Shown here piece after piece: positions 7,092 to 14,569 of a stretch of DNA of 25,628 nt. This DNA comes from CAZBDU01 sp964490725 (GTDB lineage Bacteria; Spirochaetota; Spirochaetia; SZUA-6; DRHE01): assembly GCA_964490725.1 (NCBI GenBank), contig CAZBDU010000078.1, forward strand, positions 1 through 25,628, given 5' to 3'. The first letter of the stretch is position 1. Each line of letters starts with the position of its first letter. Below the pieces are notes generated by a model, which worked only from the letters and a program-made list of their open reading frames with translations, was not told the DNA's origin and ran no database searches. Position numbers and translations under genes: made by a program.

Positions 7092-8852
7092 GTGGCGAAC
7101 ACGATCATCGAGGTGGACCTCTCCACCGGCTCCGTGGAGTCCTCTCCGGCGCCGGAGGCGTACCGTCACCTCGGCGGGCGGGCGCTGACCTCCACCATCG
7201 TCGGCCGGGAGGTGGAGCCAGCCTGCCATCCCCTCGGCGCGGGCAACGTCCTGGTCTTTGCCCCCGGCCTTCTGGCCGGCACCGCCCTGTCCAGCGCCAA
7301 CCGCCTTTCCGCCGGCGCCAAGAGCCCCCTGACCGGCGGCATCAAGGAGGCCAACAGCGGCGGTACGGCGGCCCTGAAGCTGGGCAGGCTGGGAATCAAG
7401 GCCGTGGTGCTGCGCGGCGAGCGCCGCCCCGGGCAGGGGCTGCTGGGTCTGCGCATCGCCTCCCAGGGAGCCTCCCTGCTGGACCTGGGGTTCCTGAGGG
7501 GACAGGGGGCCTACGCGGCCGCCCGGAGCCTGCGGGAGCGCTTCGGAGAGAGGACGGCGCTGATCCTGATCGGGCCGGCCGGGGAGATGAGGCTGCCGGC
7601 CGCCTGCATCGACGTCACCGACCCCGAAGGCGAGCCCTGCCGCAACCTGGGAAGGGGCGGTTTGGGCGCGGTCATGGGCGCCAAGGGGGTGAAGGCCATC
7701 GTGATCGACGATGCGGGGGCAACGTCCCCTGCGGCCGGCGATCCGGCGGTGAAGGCGGCGGTGCGGCGCTTCGCCGCCGCGCTGAAGGCCCACCCCGTGA
7801 CCGGAGAGAAGTTCGCCCGCTACGGCACCTGCATGACGCTTCTGGCCGTGAACGCCCTGGAGGCTCTTCCCACGCGCAACTTCAGCCGCGGGGTCTTCGA
7901 GCAGGCGGAGAGGATCGGCGGCGAGGCGCTGTACCGGACCATCTCCAGCCGGGGCGGGTTGTACGCCCACGGGTGCATGCCCGGCTGCGTGATTCGCTGC
8001 TCCAACAAGTACGTGGACGCCGGGGGACGCCCCGTAGTGGGCTCGCTGGACTACGAGACCATCTGCCTGCTGGGCTCCAACATCGGCCTGGCGGACCTGG
8101 ACCAGATCGCCCAGCTGAACCGCCGCTGCAACGACCTGGGGATCGACACCATGGAGACCGGGGCGGCCCTGGGGGTGCTGGCCGAAGGCGGGGTCCTGCC
8201 CTTCGGCGACTTCGAGAAGGCCAGGGCCCTGGTGGAAGAGGTGGGACGGGGCACGCCGCTTGGGCGCCTGGTGGGCTGCGGCTGCGTGGCCTGCGGCAAG
8301 GCCTACGGCGTGCGCAGGGTGCCCGCCGTGAAGGGGCAGGGGATGGCGGCCTACGACCCTCGCGCCGTCAAGGGGATGGGGCTCACCTACGCGCTGTCCC
8401 CCATGGGGGCGGACCATACCGCGGGCAACGCCATCGTGCTGGCCGTGGACCACTCGGACCCCGCGGTCCAGCTGGAGCCGGTGCGGGAGCTGAACGTCCA
8501 GACCATGGTGCTGGACAGCCTGGGTTTGTGCATATTCACCGCGCGGGTGTCGCTGGACAGGACCGAGCTGGTGGAGGAGGCGCTGGCAGCGGTGACCGGC
8601 CGGCGGGCCGGCTGGGAGCAGCTGCTGCAGCAGGCGCGGCAGTCGCTCCTGGTGGAACGGGAGTTCAACCGCCGTGCCGGCTTCACCCGCGCCCACGACC
8701 GCCTGCCGGAGTACATGCGCAGCGAGAAGCTTCCCCCCGGAGGGGCGGTGAACGACATCTCCCTGGAGGACTTCGACCGCTTCTACGATTTCCAGGACGG
8801 CGGGGAGAGCCCTGGCGCGGAGAGCCCTGGCGCGGAGAGCCCTGGCAGGTAG
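7092..8852 (+). CDS. Aldehyde:ferredoxin oxidoreductase family protein (tungsten-bis-pterin, [4Fe-4S])
   Basis: A 586-aa oxidoreductase. GTG at 7092 follows GGAGGAA (7081-7087). Residues 1 to about 205 are the AFOR N-terminal beta domain, ending with the hallmark GRGGLGAVMGAKGVKAI. The cluster ligands appear as C295, C299 and C303 (C-x3-C-x3-C, a subfamily variant of the classical C-x2-C-x3-C) plus C480 in DSLGLC, where the Asp/Cys motif also contacts the pterin. The YDPRAVKGMGLTYA region is typical of the family. Members oxidise aldehydes to acids, or run in reverse, with ferredoxin in the cytoplasm. Neighbouring ThDP enzyme and FadR-like genes suggest an aldehyde made from a 2-oxo acid. No ferredoxin or pterin-synthesis gene is in the window. 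The last residues are a threefold ESPGA-type repeat outside the conserved fold. The metal is assumed to be tungsten by family; the substrate is unknown. Confidence 0.92.
   Translation: MANTIIEVDLSTGSVESSPAPEAYRHLGGRALTSTIVGREVEPACHPLGAGNVLVFAPGLLAGTALSSANRLSAGAKSPLTGGIKEANSGGTAALKLGRLGIKAVVLRGERRPGQGLLGLRIASQGASLLDLGFLRGQGAYAAARSLRERFGERTALILIGPAGEMRLPAACIDVTDPEGEPCRNLGRGGLGAVMGAKGVKAIVIDDAGATSPAAGDPAVKAAVRRFAAALKAHPVTGEKFARYGTCMTLLAVNALEALPTRNFSRGVFEQAERIGGEALYRTISSRGGLYAHGCMPGCVIRCSNKYVDAGGRPVVGSLDYETICLLGSNIGLADLDQIAQLNRRCNDLGIDTMETGAALGVLAEGGVLPFGDFEKARALVEEVGRGTPLGRLVGCGCVACGKAYGVRRVPAVKGQGMAAYDPRAVKGMGLTYALSPMGADHTAGNAIVLAVDHSDPAVQLEPVRELNVQTMVLDSLGLCIFTARVSLDRTELVEEALAAVTGRRAGWEQLLQQARQSLLVEREFNRRAGFTRAHDRLPEYMRSEKLPPGGAVNDISLEDFDRFYDFQDGGESPGAESPGAESPGR
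8804..8848 (+). repeat. Three tandem 15-bp units at the AOR 3' end
   Basis: The unit GGAGAGCCCTGGCGC occurs at 8804-8818 and 8819-8833, with a third copy differing in the last two bases at 8834-8848. It is in frame, encodes a five-residue ESPGA-like repeat, and ends one base before the stop codon. The number of copies could vary between strains by slippage. Confidence 0.85.
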
Positions 8853-8871
8853 CGCCGCCGGTCCCGGCCGT

Positions 8872-8886
8872 CCCACCGACGGTGGG
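8872..8886. terminator. Shared hairpin between convergent AOR and URO-D genes
   Basis: CCCACC (8872-8877), loop GAC, GGTGGG (8881-8886), centred in the 38-bp gap between two convergent genes and only 5 bp from the URO-D stop. No T-run is present. Its position suggests a bidirectional terminator. Confidence 0.45.
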
Positions 8887-8890
8887 CCGG

Positions 8891-9910
8891 CTACTCGGGC
8901 CGGTGCGATCGGGCGAAGTCCCGCATGGCTTCCAGATTCTCCGGCGGCGTGCCGCGGGGGATCTCGCAGCCGGCGCAAACCGCGTAGTGGCGGCCTCCCG
9001 CCTCCTCCAGGCACCTGGCCAGCCCGGCGGTCACCCCTTCCGGAGTGCCCTCGTGGACCACCCGCACAGGATCGATGTTCCCGGAAAGCAGCTGCCGCCG
9101 GCCGGTGTGCCGGCGCGCCTCGGCCAGGGAGACCATCCAGTCCAGGTCCAGGATGTCCGCCCCCAGCTCCCCCAGCATGGGCAGCAGCGCCGTGGTGTTG
9201 CCGCAGATGTGCAGGCGCACCGCCACCCCCATGCGGTGCAGCTCCTCCAGGTAGCGCTTTTCCTGCTCCCAGACGAGCTCGCGGTAGAGGGCGGGACCCA
9301 CCAGTGAGGCCGCCGCATCGCCCACGCCCATGATGCCGGCGCCGGCCTTCACCTGCTCCCGGGCAAAGTCCATCTCCATCTCAAAGACGAACGCCATCAG
9401 ATCGCGCAGGAACTGCGGGTCATCGTAGAAGTCCAGCATCACGGCGTTGATGCCGCGCAGGTCGGCGCTCTCCGCGAGGGGCCCCTCGATCCAGCCCTCC
9501 ACGAGCTTTTCCGCGCCCACCGCCTCCTTCAGCAGGCGAATGGTCTCCAGGCGCTTGCTCATCCTGCGCCCCGCCCCGGGATCGGGTACCTTCAGGGAGC
9601 GCAGCCTGGACTTGTCGGCCAGCAGCGCCCTGGATTCGTCCACAGCGGGCGGCTGGTCGCCGTAGTAGATGATGGCGGCCCCCAGGTCCGCCGCCTCGGT
9701 GGTGGGGCAGCTGATGGCGGACACGTGGTCCACGTCGTAGCGGCGGGCGAACTCCTCCTGTCCGCGGGCGTGGATCCGGGCGTCCAGTACATAGCGCCCG
9801 TAGGGCTCGCCGATGTGGTCCGCGGCGATCATCATGGAAATCGGGATCAGGGGCAGCGAGTCCGTGGGCTCGCCGCGAATGGCTCCCTGGAGTCGTTCTC
9901 GGCCGGTCAT
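8891..9910 (-). CDS. URO-D superfamily protein, MtaA/CmuA-like methyltransferase type
   Basis: A 339-aa TIM-barrel protein. ATG at 9910 follows TGAGG a few bases upstream. It has the N-terminal motif TGRERLQGAIRGEPTD typical of the URO-D superfamily, and the zinc-ligand pattern of the MtaA/MtbA/CmuA methyltransferase branch: H234-x-C236 (HICGN) and C312/C315 (CAGC) before the usual EIP motif. Genuine haem-pathway HemE lacks this His-x-Cys...Cys signature, so haem synthesis is unlikely. Members of this branch move methyl groups between corrinoid proteins and thiol acceptors or demethylate methoxylated and methylated compounds. No corrinoid-binding partner is next to it, so the substrate and acceptor are open. 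It faces the AOR gene and is divergent from the Fe-S protein gene. Confidence 0.85.
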   Translation of the reverse strand: MTGRERLQGAIRGEPTDSLPLIPISMMIAADHIGEPYGRYVLDARIHARGQEEFARRYDVDHVSAISCPTTEAADLGAAIIYYGDQPPAVDESRALLADKSRLRSLKVPDPGAGRRMSKRLETIRLLKEAVGAEKLVEGWIEGPLAESADLRGINAVMLDFYDDPQFLRDLMAFVFEMEMDFAREQVKAGAGIMGVGDAAASLVGPALYRELVWEQEKRYLEELHRMGVAVRLHICGNTTALLPMLGELGADILDLDWMVSLAEARRHTGRRQLLSGNIDPVRVVHEGTPEGVTAGLARCLEEAGGRHYAVCAGCEIPRGTPPENLEAMRDFARSHRPE

Positions 9911-10010
9911 GGCGACCTCAGGCGCGGCAAGGTCCTCACGCCTTCATCATCGGCGAAGATGCCGGGGCTTCGCAAGGGCAAGCGTGCCGATGGACCGCGG
10001 GGGAGCCACC

Positions 10011-10038
10011 TTGACAGACTGCGGACAATCCTCACAAT
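10011..10038 (+). promoter_or_regulatory. Sigma-70-type promoter for the Fe-S / B3-B4 gene pair
   Basis: A perfect -35 TTGACA (10011-10016), 16-bp spacer and CACAAT (10033-10038, 4 of 6 matches to TATAAT), 56 bp upstream of the ATG at 10094 in the 183-bp divergent region. The perfect -35 makes it the best plain promoter in the window. I see no equally good promoter for the URO-D gene in the other direction. Confidence 0.55.
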
Positions 10039-10093
10039 CTCTGTTGGAGCGTGCAGTCCCGCCCGGGGGCCGGGTGCGCGGGGAGAGGACGCC

Positions 10094-10801
10094 ATGAGCC
10101 TGCAACGGGAACTGCGCCGCATGGCGGCGGCGCATCACATCGACCTCTGGGGAGCGGCCGACCTGGCCCGCGCCCGGGAGTTCATCCGCGGGCAGGGCGG
10201 GGAGGAGGTGGCCTGCTACCCGCGGTCGGTCAGCATAGGCATCCGCCTTCCGGACCCGATCGTGGACGCCCTTCCGCGCGGGCAGGAGCACTCCGTGCGG
10301 GTGAGCTACCGCCACCATGCCTACGAGGTGATCAATCAGCGGCTCGACCTGGCGGCTTCCCTGACGAGCTCGGTCCTGCACCGGCGGGGGCACCGGGCCC
10401 TGCCGGTTCCCGCCTCCAGGCAGGTCGACCAGGAGCGGATCTGCGCGGTCTTCTCCCACAAGCTCGGCGCCAACCTGGCGGGGCTGGGCTGGATCGGCAA
10501 GTGTTGTCTGCTGGTGACGCCGCGCTACGGGCCGCGGGTGCGCTGGGCTACGGTGCTCACCGACGCGCCTCTGCGACCCACCGGGGGCCCGTCGGCCGAG
10601 CGCTGCGGCGAGTGCCGCGCCTGCGTGGACATCTGTCCGGCCCGGGCGTTCACGGGCCGGCCCTTTCGGGAGGAAGAGCCGCGGTCGGAGCGCTACGAGG
10701 CGCGGAAATGCCAGCGCCACCTCCAGGCCATGACCGACAAGGGGGAGCTGGCGGTGTGCGGGTTGTGCCTGTACGCGTGCCCCTACGGGCGGGCCGGCTG
10801 A
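10094..10801 (+). CDS. Short epoxyqueuosine-reductase-like double [4Fe-4S] protein
   Basis: A 235-aa protein. ATG at 10094 is preceded by GGGAGAGG. The N-terminal half resembles the QueG/DUF1730 fold (SVSIGIRLPDPIVDAL, then HKLGANLAGLGWIGK). The C-terminal part holds two ferredoxin-type motifs: C171-x2-C174-x2-C177-x3-C181-P, and C222-x2-C225-x3-C229-P with an extra KCQRHL cysteine between them. True QueG reduces epoxyqueuosine in tRNA with cobalamin and two clusters and is about 350 residues or more; this protein is much shorter and ends just after the second cluster, so queuosine activity should not be assumed. Many such stand-alone QueG-like proteins occur in anaerobes with unknown roles, possibly corrinoid-linked electron transfer. 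The next gene starts 7 bp later, so they are surely co-transcribed. Confidence 0.85.
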   Translation: MSLQRELRRMAAAHHIDLWGAADLARAREFIRGQGGEEVACYPRSVSIGIRLPDPIVDALPRGQEHSVRVSYRHHAYEVINQRLDLAASLTSSVLHRRGHRALPVPASRQVDQERICAVFSHKLGANLAGLGWIGKCCLLVTPRYGPRVRWATVLTDAPLRPTGGPSAERCGECRACVDICPARAFTGRPFREEEPRSERYEARKCQRHLQAMTDKGELAVCGLCLYACPYGRAG

Positions 10802-10808
10802 GGGCAGC

Positions 10809-11501
10809 ATGCACTTCTGCCACGCCGCGGAGATCTGGGCGGATTTCCCCCGGCTGGTGCCGGGACTGCTGGCGGTGGAGGGAGTCGCCTCCGGGGCATC
10901 TGTGGAGGAGCCCCTGGAGCGCTGGTACGAGCGGGCGCGAGCCCGGCTGAGCCAGTCGAGCGAGGGGGAGATGCCCGAGGTGGCGGCCTGGCGGCGGGTC
11001 TACTCGCAGATGGGCCTGAAGCCCACCCAGTATCGCTCCGCCGCCGAGGCGCTGCTGCGCCGCTTCCGCAGGGAGGGCGCTCTGCCCCGGCTGCACCCTC
11101 TGGTGGACCTCTGCAACGCAGCCTCCCTGGCCTTCGCCTTGCCGGTGGCGGTATTCGACCTGGATCAGGTGGAGGGCTTCCTGGAGGTGCGCCGGGCCCA
11201 CGGCAGGGAGCGCTACCTGGCGTTCAGCGGCCAGGAGGAGCTGCCGGAGCCGGGAGAGGTGATCTTTGCCGACGCGGCGGAGAACGTTCACGCCCGCCGC
11301 TGGACCTTCCGCCAGAGCCGGCTGTCCACGGTGAGCGAAGCCACCCGGCGGGTGCTGATCGTGAGCGAGGGGCACCACCAGGAGGCTCCCCGGGACGTGC
11401 CGCGTCTGTTGGAGGAGCTGGCCGCCCAGATCGCCGCGCTCTGGCAGCAGCCCGGGAAACGGGCGGTGCTCACCGCCGCCTCTCCGCGCCTGTCGCTGTA
11501 G
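10809..11501 (+). CDS. B3/B4 (PheRS beta-type) tRNA-binding domain protein
   Basis: A 230-aa protein. ATG at 10809 is preceded by GAGGG within the 7-bp gap after the Fe-S gene. The whole length matches free-standing B3/B4 proteins, which share the fold of the editing region of phenylalanyl-tRNA synthetase beta: WRRVYSQMGLKPTQYRSAAEALLRR, then LPRLHPLVDLCNAASLAFALPVAVFDLDQV, and a late VHARRW...S segment near the end of the domain. In PheRS this domain hydrolyses mischarged tRNA; the free-standing proteins are presumed aminoacyl-tRNA or amino-acid-related hydrolases but are not well characterised. Pairing with a QueG-like Fe-S protein may hint at a tRNA-related role, though that is inference. 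Fold assignment is firm; activity is unknown. Confidence 0.87.
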   Translation: MHFCHAAEIWADFPRLVPGLLAVEGVASGASVEEPLERWYERARARLSQSSEGEMPEVAAWRRVYSQMGLKPTQYRSAAEALLRRFRREGALPRLHPLVDLCNAASLAFALPVAVFDLDQVEGFLEVRRAHGRERYLAFSGQEELPEPGEVIFADAAENVHARRWTFRQSRLSTVSEATRRVLIVSEGHHQEAPRDVPRLLEELAAQIAALWQQPGKRAVLTAASPRLSL

Positions 11502-11504
11502 GGC

Positions 11505-11534
11505 GGTTCGCGCCCGCCGGGGCGGGCGCGAACC
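11505..11534. terminator. Perfect 14-bp hairpin after the B3/B4 gene
   Basis: GGTTCGCGCCCGCC (11505-11518), GG, GGCGGGCGCGAACC (11521-11534): a 14-bp perfect stem 3 bp after the B3/B4 stop codon and 5 bp from the stop of the minus-strand permease remnant. It is the strongest hairpin in the window and suits a bidirectional terminator even without a T-run. Confidence 0.65.
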
Positions 11535-11539
11535 CTAAG

Positions 11540-11764
11540 CTACAGGTCTGCGAGCCTGAAGGCGTAGCCTGCCAGGAGGGAGCCCACCGCGGCGAAGCCC
11601 ACGTACAGATCGAACACCCGCGGCTTGACCACGCCGAAGACCGCGGACATGGCCGGAATGGTCGTGACCGCGCCGCCGATCAGGAAGCTCAAGGCCGCCC
11701 CGGCATCCATGTCCTGGCGCGACAGTCCCGAGATGAGACCGACAGCGGAGAGATTGGTGGTGTG
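11540..11764 (-). pseudogene. 3' remnant of a membrane permease (DUF318/UPF0718-like)
   Basis: Reading the minus strand from about 11764 to a TAG at 11542-11540 gives about 74 residues that look like the C-terminus of a polytopic permease: TTNLSAVGLISGLS, then AALSFLIGGAVTTIPAMSAV, FGVVKPRVFDLYVGFAAVGS and a final LLAGYAF helix. Two hydrophobic segments are clear, and the TTIPAM signature recalls the DUF318/UPF0718 (ArsP-like) permeases, which are normally about 300 aa or more. Upstream of residue TT the frame stays open briefly but turns into non-conserved Arg/Pro/Gln-rich sequence, and only about 230 bp separate it from the acylase gene. The 5' three quarters are therefore missing. Best read as a decayed gene left by a deletion. 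An expressed mini-protein from the internal ATG (57 aa) cannot be excluded. Confidence 0.6.
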
Positions 11765-11992
11765 TGCAGCACGGGGAGGGGATTGCCTCCGTAGAACCTT
11801 TCGCCCTGGGCCTGTGGAAAAGCGCCGCCCGTCAAGAGAAAGACGCGTGGGAGGGGGGCAGCGGTATGGGAGGGGTGGCCGGAAGGGAGGGCGGGAGCGG
11901 CCGCCCCCGCCCTGGGCAGGCGCCCGGCCGGCCCCCCCCCCGCCGGGGCCGGGCCCCGGGCCCCGGGGGCGGCGCGGCGCCCTGTCGACCTG
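11765..11992. other. Low-complexity G/C-rich scar with nested hairpins, no gene
   Basis: This stretch carries no convincing coding sequence on either strand. It contains a perfect 8-bp hairpin (AGGGCGGG 11888-11895 with CCCGCCCT 11906-11913) and, at about 11930-11975, long runs of C and alternating GGGCCCC blocks that can fold in many ways. It lies between the permease remnant and the 3' end of the acylase gene, so it probably includes the acylase terminator and the break point of the deletion that removed the permease 5' part. The C-run is also a likely place for sequencing error. Confidence 0.5.
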
Positions 11993-14569
11993 TCACTCCG
12001 CCGCGGCGGGCTTCAACACCAGCTTGCCCTTCTGGTTGGCCTCCACCTGATCGCGGCTCCAGATCATGGGATGGTACTCCACGTGGCGCCAGGGGTCGAT
12101 GAGGTCGTCGTAGTGTCTGTGGCCGGCGTGGCCGCTCTGACCCGGGACGTGCATGGAGAGGGCGGCGTCCAGGTCGCCCAGGTCGATGATCTGGCGCATG
12201 GCCGGGATGTGGTAGACGTCGAAGGGCTTCTCTCTATCCCATCTGGCCACGGTGACGGTGGTGCTGCTTCCGGGAGTGGCCACGGGTCCCCGGTTGAAGA
12301 TGTTCTCGATCAGCTTGATCCCCGACTCCCCCAGCGTGGCGTTGCGGAACTCCGTGTGGTGCACCTTCCCCCACTTCCACTTGTGCAGATCGGCGCCGAG
12401 CTTCTCGATTCCCCTCTCCAGCCCCTTGCGGAAGGCGCGCGCCAGGATGTCGTCCCGCTTCTCGTGGAGTTCGGGGGTACGCACATCGTCCCACCAGGGA
12501 TTGGCGGGATCCTGAAGCAGGTAGAAGAGCGCGTTTTGGCTCCTTCCCTCGCTGATCTTGCCCCAGCGCTGGTACGGGTACTGGTCCCGGAAGGTCTCCT
12601 CCAGCAGGCTGAGGAAGAAGTACCCGTAGAGGGCCGCCTCACTGCTGTCCATCTCCATGCGGCAGTCCCAGTCCAGCAGGCTCCGCCGCGCCGGCTCCAG
12701 CGCCTCCTCCACCTGCCTGGCCAGCTTCTCCCGTTTCTTCCGCGCCTTTCGACCCACCGGCTCCTTTTCCCGCAGAATCTCCGGCGGCTGCCCCGCCTGC
12801 AGGTCCAAGCCCTCCAGGCGGCGCACGATCTCCCAGGCCGCCTGGTCGTAGGTATCCGCCTGCATGGTCCTCACCTCCTCGACGGAGATCCCGTCCCGCT
12901 GAGCCTCGATCATCTCCACGATGCGGCGGGCGCGGTACCCGTAGCTCGAGGCCATGCCCAGGAAGTACGGGTAACCCGGGCCGACGGCCGGGTTGTTGGC
13001 GGAGACGATGTAGCCCTTGGCGGGGTTGAGGACATGGGGCAGCGCGTCGAAGGGAACGAACCCGGTCCACTGGTACTCCCCGGTCCAGCCGGGCACCGGC
13101 ATCTCCCCCTCGCCCCTGGCGCGTACCGGCACCAGGCCGGCCACCTGGTAGCCGATATTGCCCTCCACGTCGGCGTAGATGATGTTCTGCACGGGGCAGC
13201 TCCATGCGCTGAGGGCCTTGCGGAACTCCTGGAAGCTGCCGGCGCGATCCAGGTCGATCAGGGCGCGCAGGAGCTTCCCGGGGAGCAGGGCGTTCCAGCG
13301 CAGCGAAACCGTGGTGAGCTCCACGCCCTCGGGCGGGCCCACCGGTCCCGAGTAGCCGAAGCTCTCCAGGGCCTTGTAGCCGCCGCGGTCGCTGATGACA
13401 GGTCCGTGGGAGGTCCTGCGCACCAGATGGACGAAGGGTTCCTTCTGGCCCTGGATGTCGATGCGCTCGGGGATGATCTCCATCTCCCGCCAGGCGCCGT
13501 CCTGCCAGTACTGGTCCGGGGCCAGGGGGTTGATCCGCTCGGTGTACAGGTCCTGGCTGTCGTCGGGGAAGTCCGTGATCCCCCAGGCGATGCGCGGATT
13601 GTGCCCGATCACCACCAGAGGATGGCCGGGAAAGGAGAACCCTCTGACGTTGAGGGCGTCCCGGGACTCCACGGGATTCCCGTTCCGGTCCACGGTGTGG
13701 AGGCCCACCTCGTACCAGATGGAGGGCATCTGAACGTGCAGGTGCGTATCGTTGGCCAGGATGGGCTTGCCGCTCTCGGTGCGCTCTCCCGACAGCACCC
13801 AGCTGTTCGAGCCGACTCCGCTGTCCCGCCCCGCGTAGAGGGACAACGCCACCTCGGCAAGCCGTGCGGATGGCTCCAGGCCCACCTCCTCCCCTGAGAG
13901 CACGGTGGGCATGTCCGGCCGGTAGGGAGCGAAGAAACGGCGCGCACCTTCCAGTCCCGCTGTCCGCACCACCTCCAGCAGCAGGCGCTCCATGTCCAGA
14001 TTCTGGTCCAGGTCCCAGGCCATCATCTTGGCCCAGGTCAGGCTGTCCGTGGGTTTCCACTCCTCCACCTGGAAGTCGGTGCCGCGCAGCTTGAGCAGCG
14101 CGTACTCGACGCTGATGCGCCCGGGTTTGCGGCCGCGGATGTAGGCGTTCACCCCGGCGACGTAGCAGTCCAGGAAGCGCTTGGCCTCCGGGTCCAGGAG
14201 CCGGTACTCCTGCTCGGCCACGTGCTGGAAGCCCAGCGTGCGCAGGAAGATGTCCGTTTCCAGCAGCTTCTTGCCGAAAAGCTCGGAAAGGCGCCCTGCG
14301 GCAACCCGCCGCTGGAACTCCATCTGCCAGAAGCGGTCCTGCGCGTGGACGTAGCCCTGGGCGAAGAGGAGGTCCTCCGCGCTCTGGGCGTAAATGTGGG
14401 GAACGCCGTAGCGGTCCCGCCTCACCTCCACGGGCGCCTGGATGCCCTGGAGGGTCACCGATCCTGTGGTCTTGGGAAAGGCCCTGCGCGTGATGATCGC
14501 GCATCCGTTCGCAGCCAGCACGAGGACGGCCGCACTCAGGAAGACCACTGCCTTCATCTTCGCGTTCAT
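11993..14569 (-). CDS. Penicillin-acylase-family Ntn hydrolase, predicted lipoprotein
   Basis: An 858-aa precursor. I place the start at ATG 14569, after GGGGAGAG; the frame is open further but that region is the previous gene in another frame. Residues 1-23 look like a lipoprotein signal (MNAKMK, hydrophobic core, AANGC with C23), so the enzyme is probably anchored outside the membrane. The alpha chain has RDRYGVPHIYAQSAEDLLFAQGYVHAQDRFWQMEFQRR-type family motifs from about residue 50. The autocatalytic cleavage site is GVG|SNSWVLSG, making S254 the nucleophile and new N-terminus of the beta chain. GHNPRIAWGITD and C-terminal GQSGHAGHRHYDD are typical. The family cleaves amides such as penicillins, acyl-homoserine lactones or other N-acyl compounds; the substrate cannot be read from sequence. 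The start overlaps the preceding stop (ATGA), so it is translationally coupled to the small upstream gene. Confidence 0.92.
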   Translation of the reverse strand: MNAKMKAVVFLSAAVLVLAANGCAIITRRAFPKTTGSVTLQGIQAPVEVRRDRYGVPHIYAQSAEDLLFAQGYVHAQDRFWQMEFQRRVAAGRLSELFGKKLLETDIFLRTLGFQHVAEQEYRLLDPEAKRFLDCYVAGVNAYIRGRKPGRISVEYALLKLRGTDFQVEEWKPTDSLTWAKMMAWDLDQNLDMERLLLEVVRTAGLEGARRFFAPYRPDMPTVLSGEEVGLEPSARLAEVALSLYAGRDSGVGSNSWVLSGERTESGKPILANDTHLHVQMPSIWYEVGLHTVDRNGNPVESRDALNVRGFSFPGHPLVVIGHNPRIAWGITDFPDDSQDLYTERINPLAPDQYWQDGAWREMEIIPERIDIQGQKEPFVHLVRRTSHGPVISDRGGYKALESFGYSGPVGPPEGVELTTVSLRWNALLPGKLLRALIDLDRAGSFQEFRKALSAWSCPVQNIIYADVEGNIGYQVAGLVPVRARGEGEMPVPGWTGEYQWTGFVPFDALPHVLNPAKGYIVSANNPAVGPGYPYFLGMASSYGYRARRIVEMIEAQRDGISVEEVRTMQADTYDQAAWEIVRRLEGLDLQAGQPPEILREKEPVGRKARKKREKLARQVEEALEPARRSLLDWDCRMEMDSSEAALYGYFFLSLLEETFRDQYPYQRWGKISEGRSQNALFYLLQDPANPWWDDVRTPELHEKRDDILARAFRKGLERGIEKLGADLHKWKWGKVHHTEFRNATLGESGIKLIENIFNRGPVATPGSSTTVTVARWDREKPFDVYHIPAMRQIIDLGDLDAALSMHVPGQSGHAGHRHYDDLIDPWRHVEYHPMIWSRDQVEANQKGKLVLKPAAAE

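Noticed and set aside
6645..9014. Long minus-strand frame opposite the AOR gene
   Set aside because: Antisense shadow with His/Pro/Arg-rich composition and no ribosome binding site or family motif.
5072..9307. A very long open frame on the plus strand spanning several genes
   Set aside because: It is a shadow of the ThDP and AOR genes in another frame; the product is Gly/Arg/Ala-rich with no recognisable domain, as expected when stops are rare in GC-rich DNA.
8891..9910. Calling the URO-D-family gene hemE
   Set aside because: The His-x-Cys...Cys zinc pattern marks the methyltransferase branch, and no haem-pathway gene is nearby.
11625..12102. Plus-strand frames of 112-141 codons in the scar region
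   Set aside because: Low-complexity Gly/Arg/Pro translations; the minus strand carries recognisable permease and acylase ends instead.
12071..13897. Plus-strand open frame of about 600 codons opposite the acylase
   Set aside because: The minus strand encodes a full, motif-complete penicillin acylase; the plus-strand product has no fold-like pattern.
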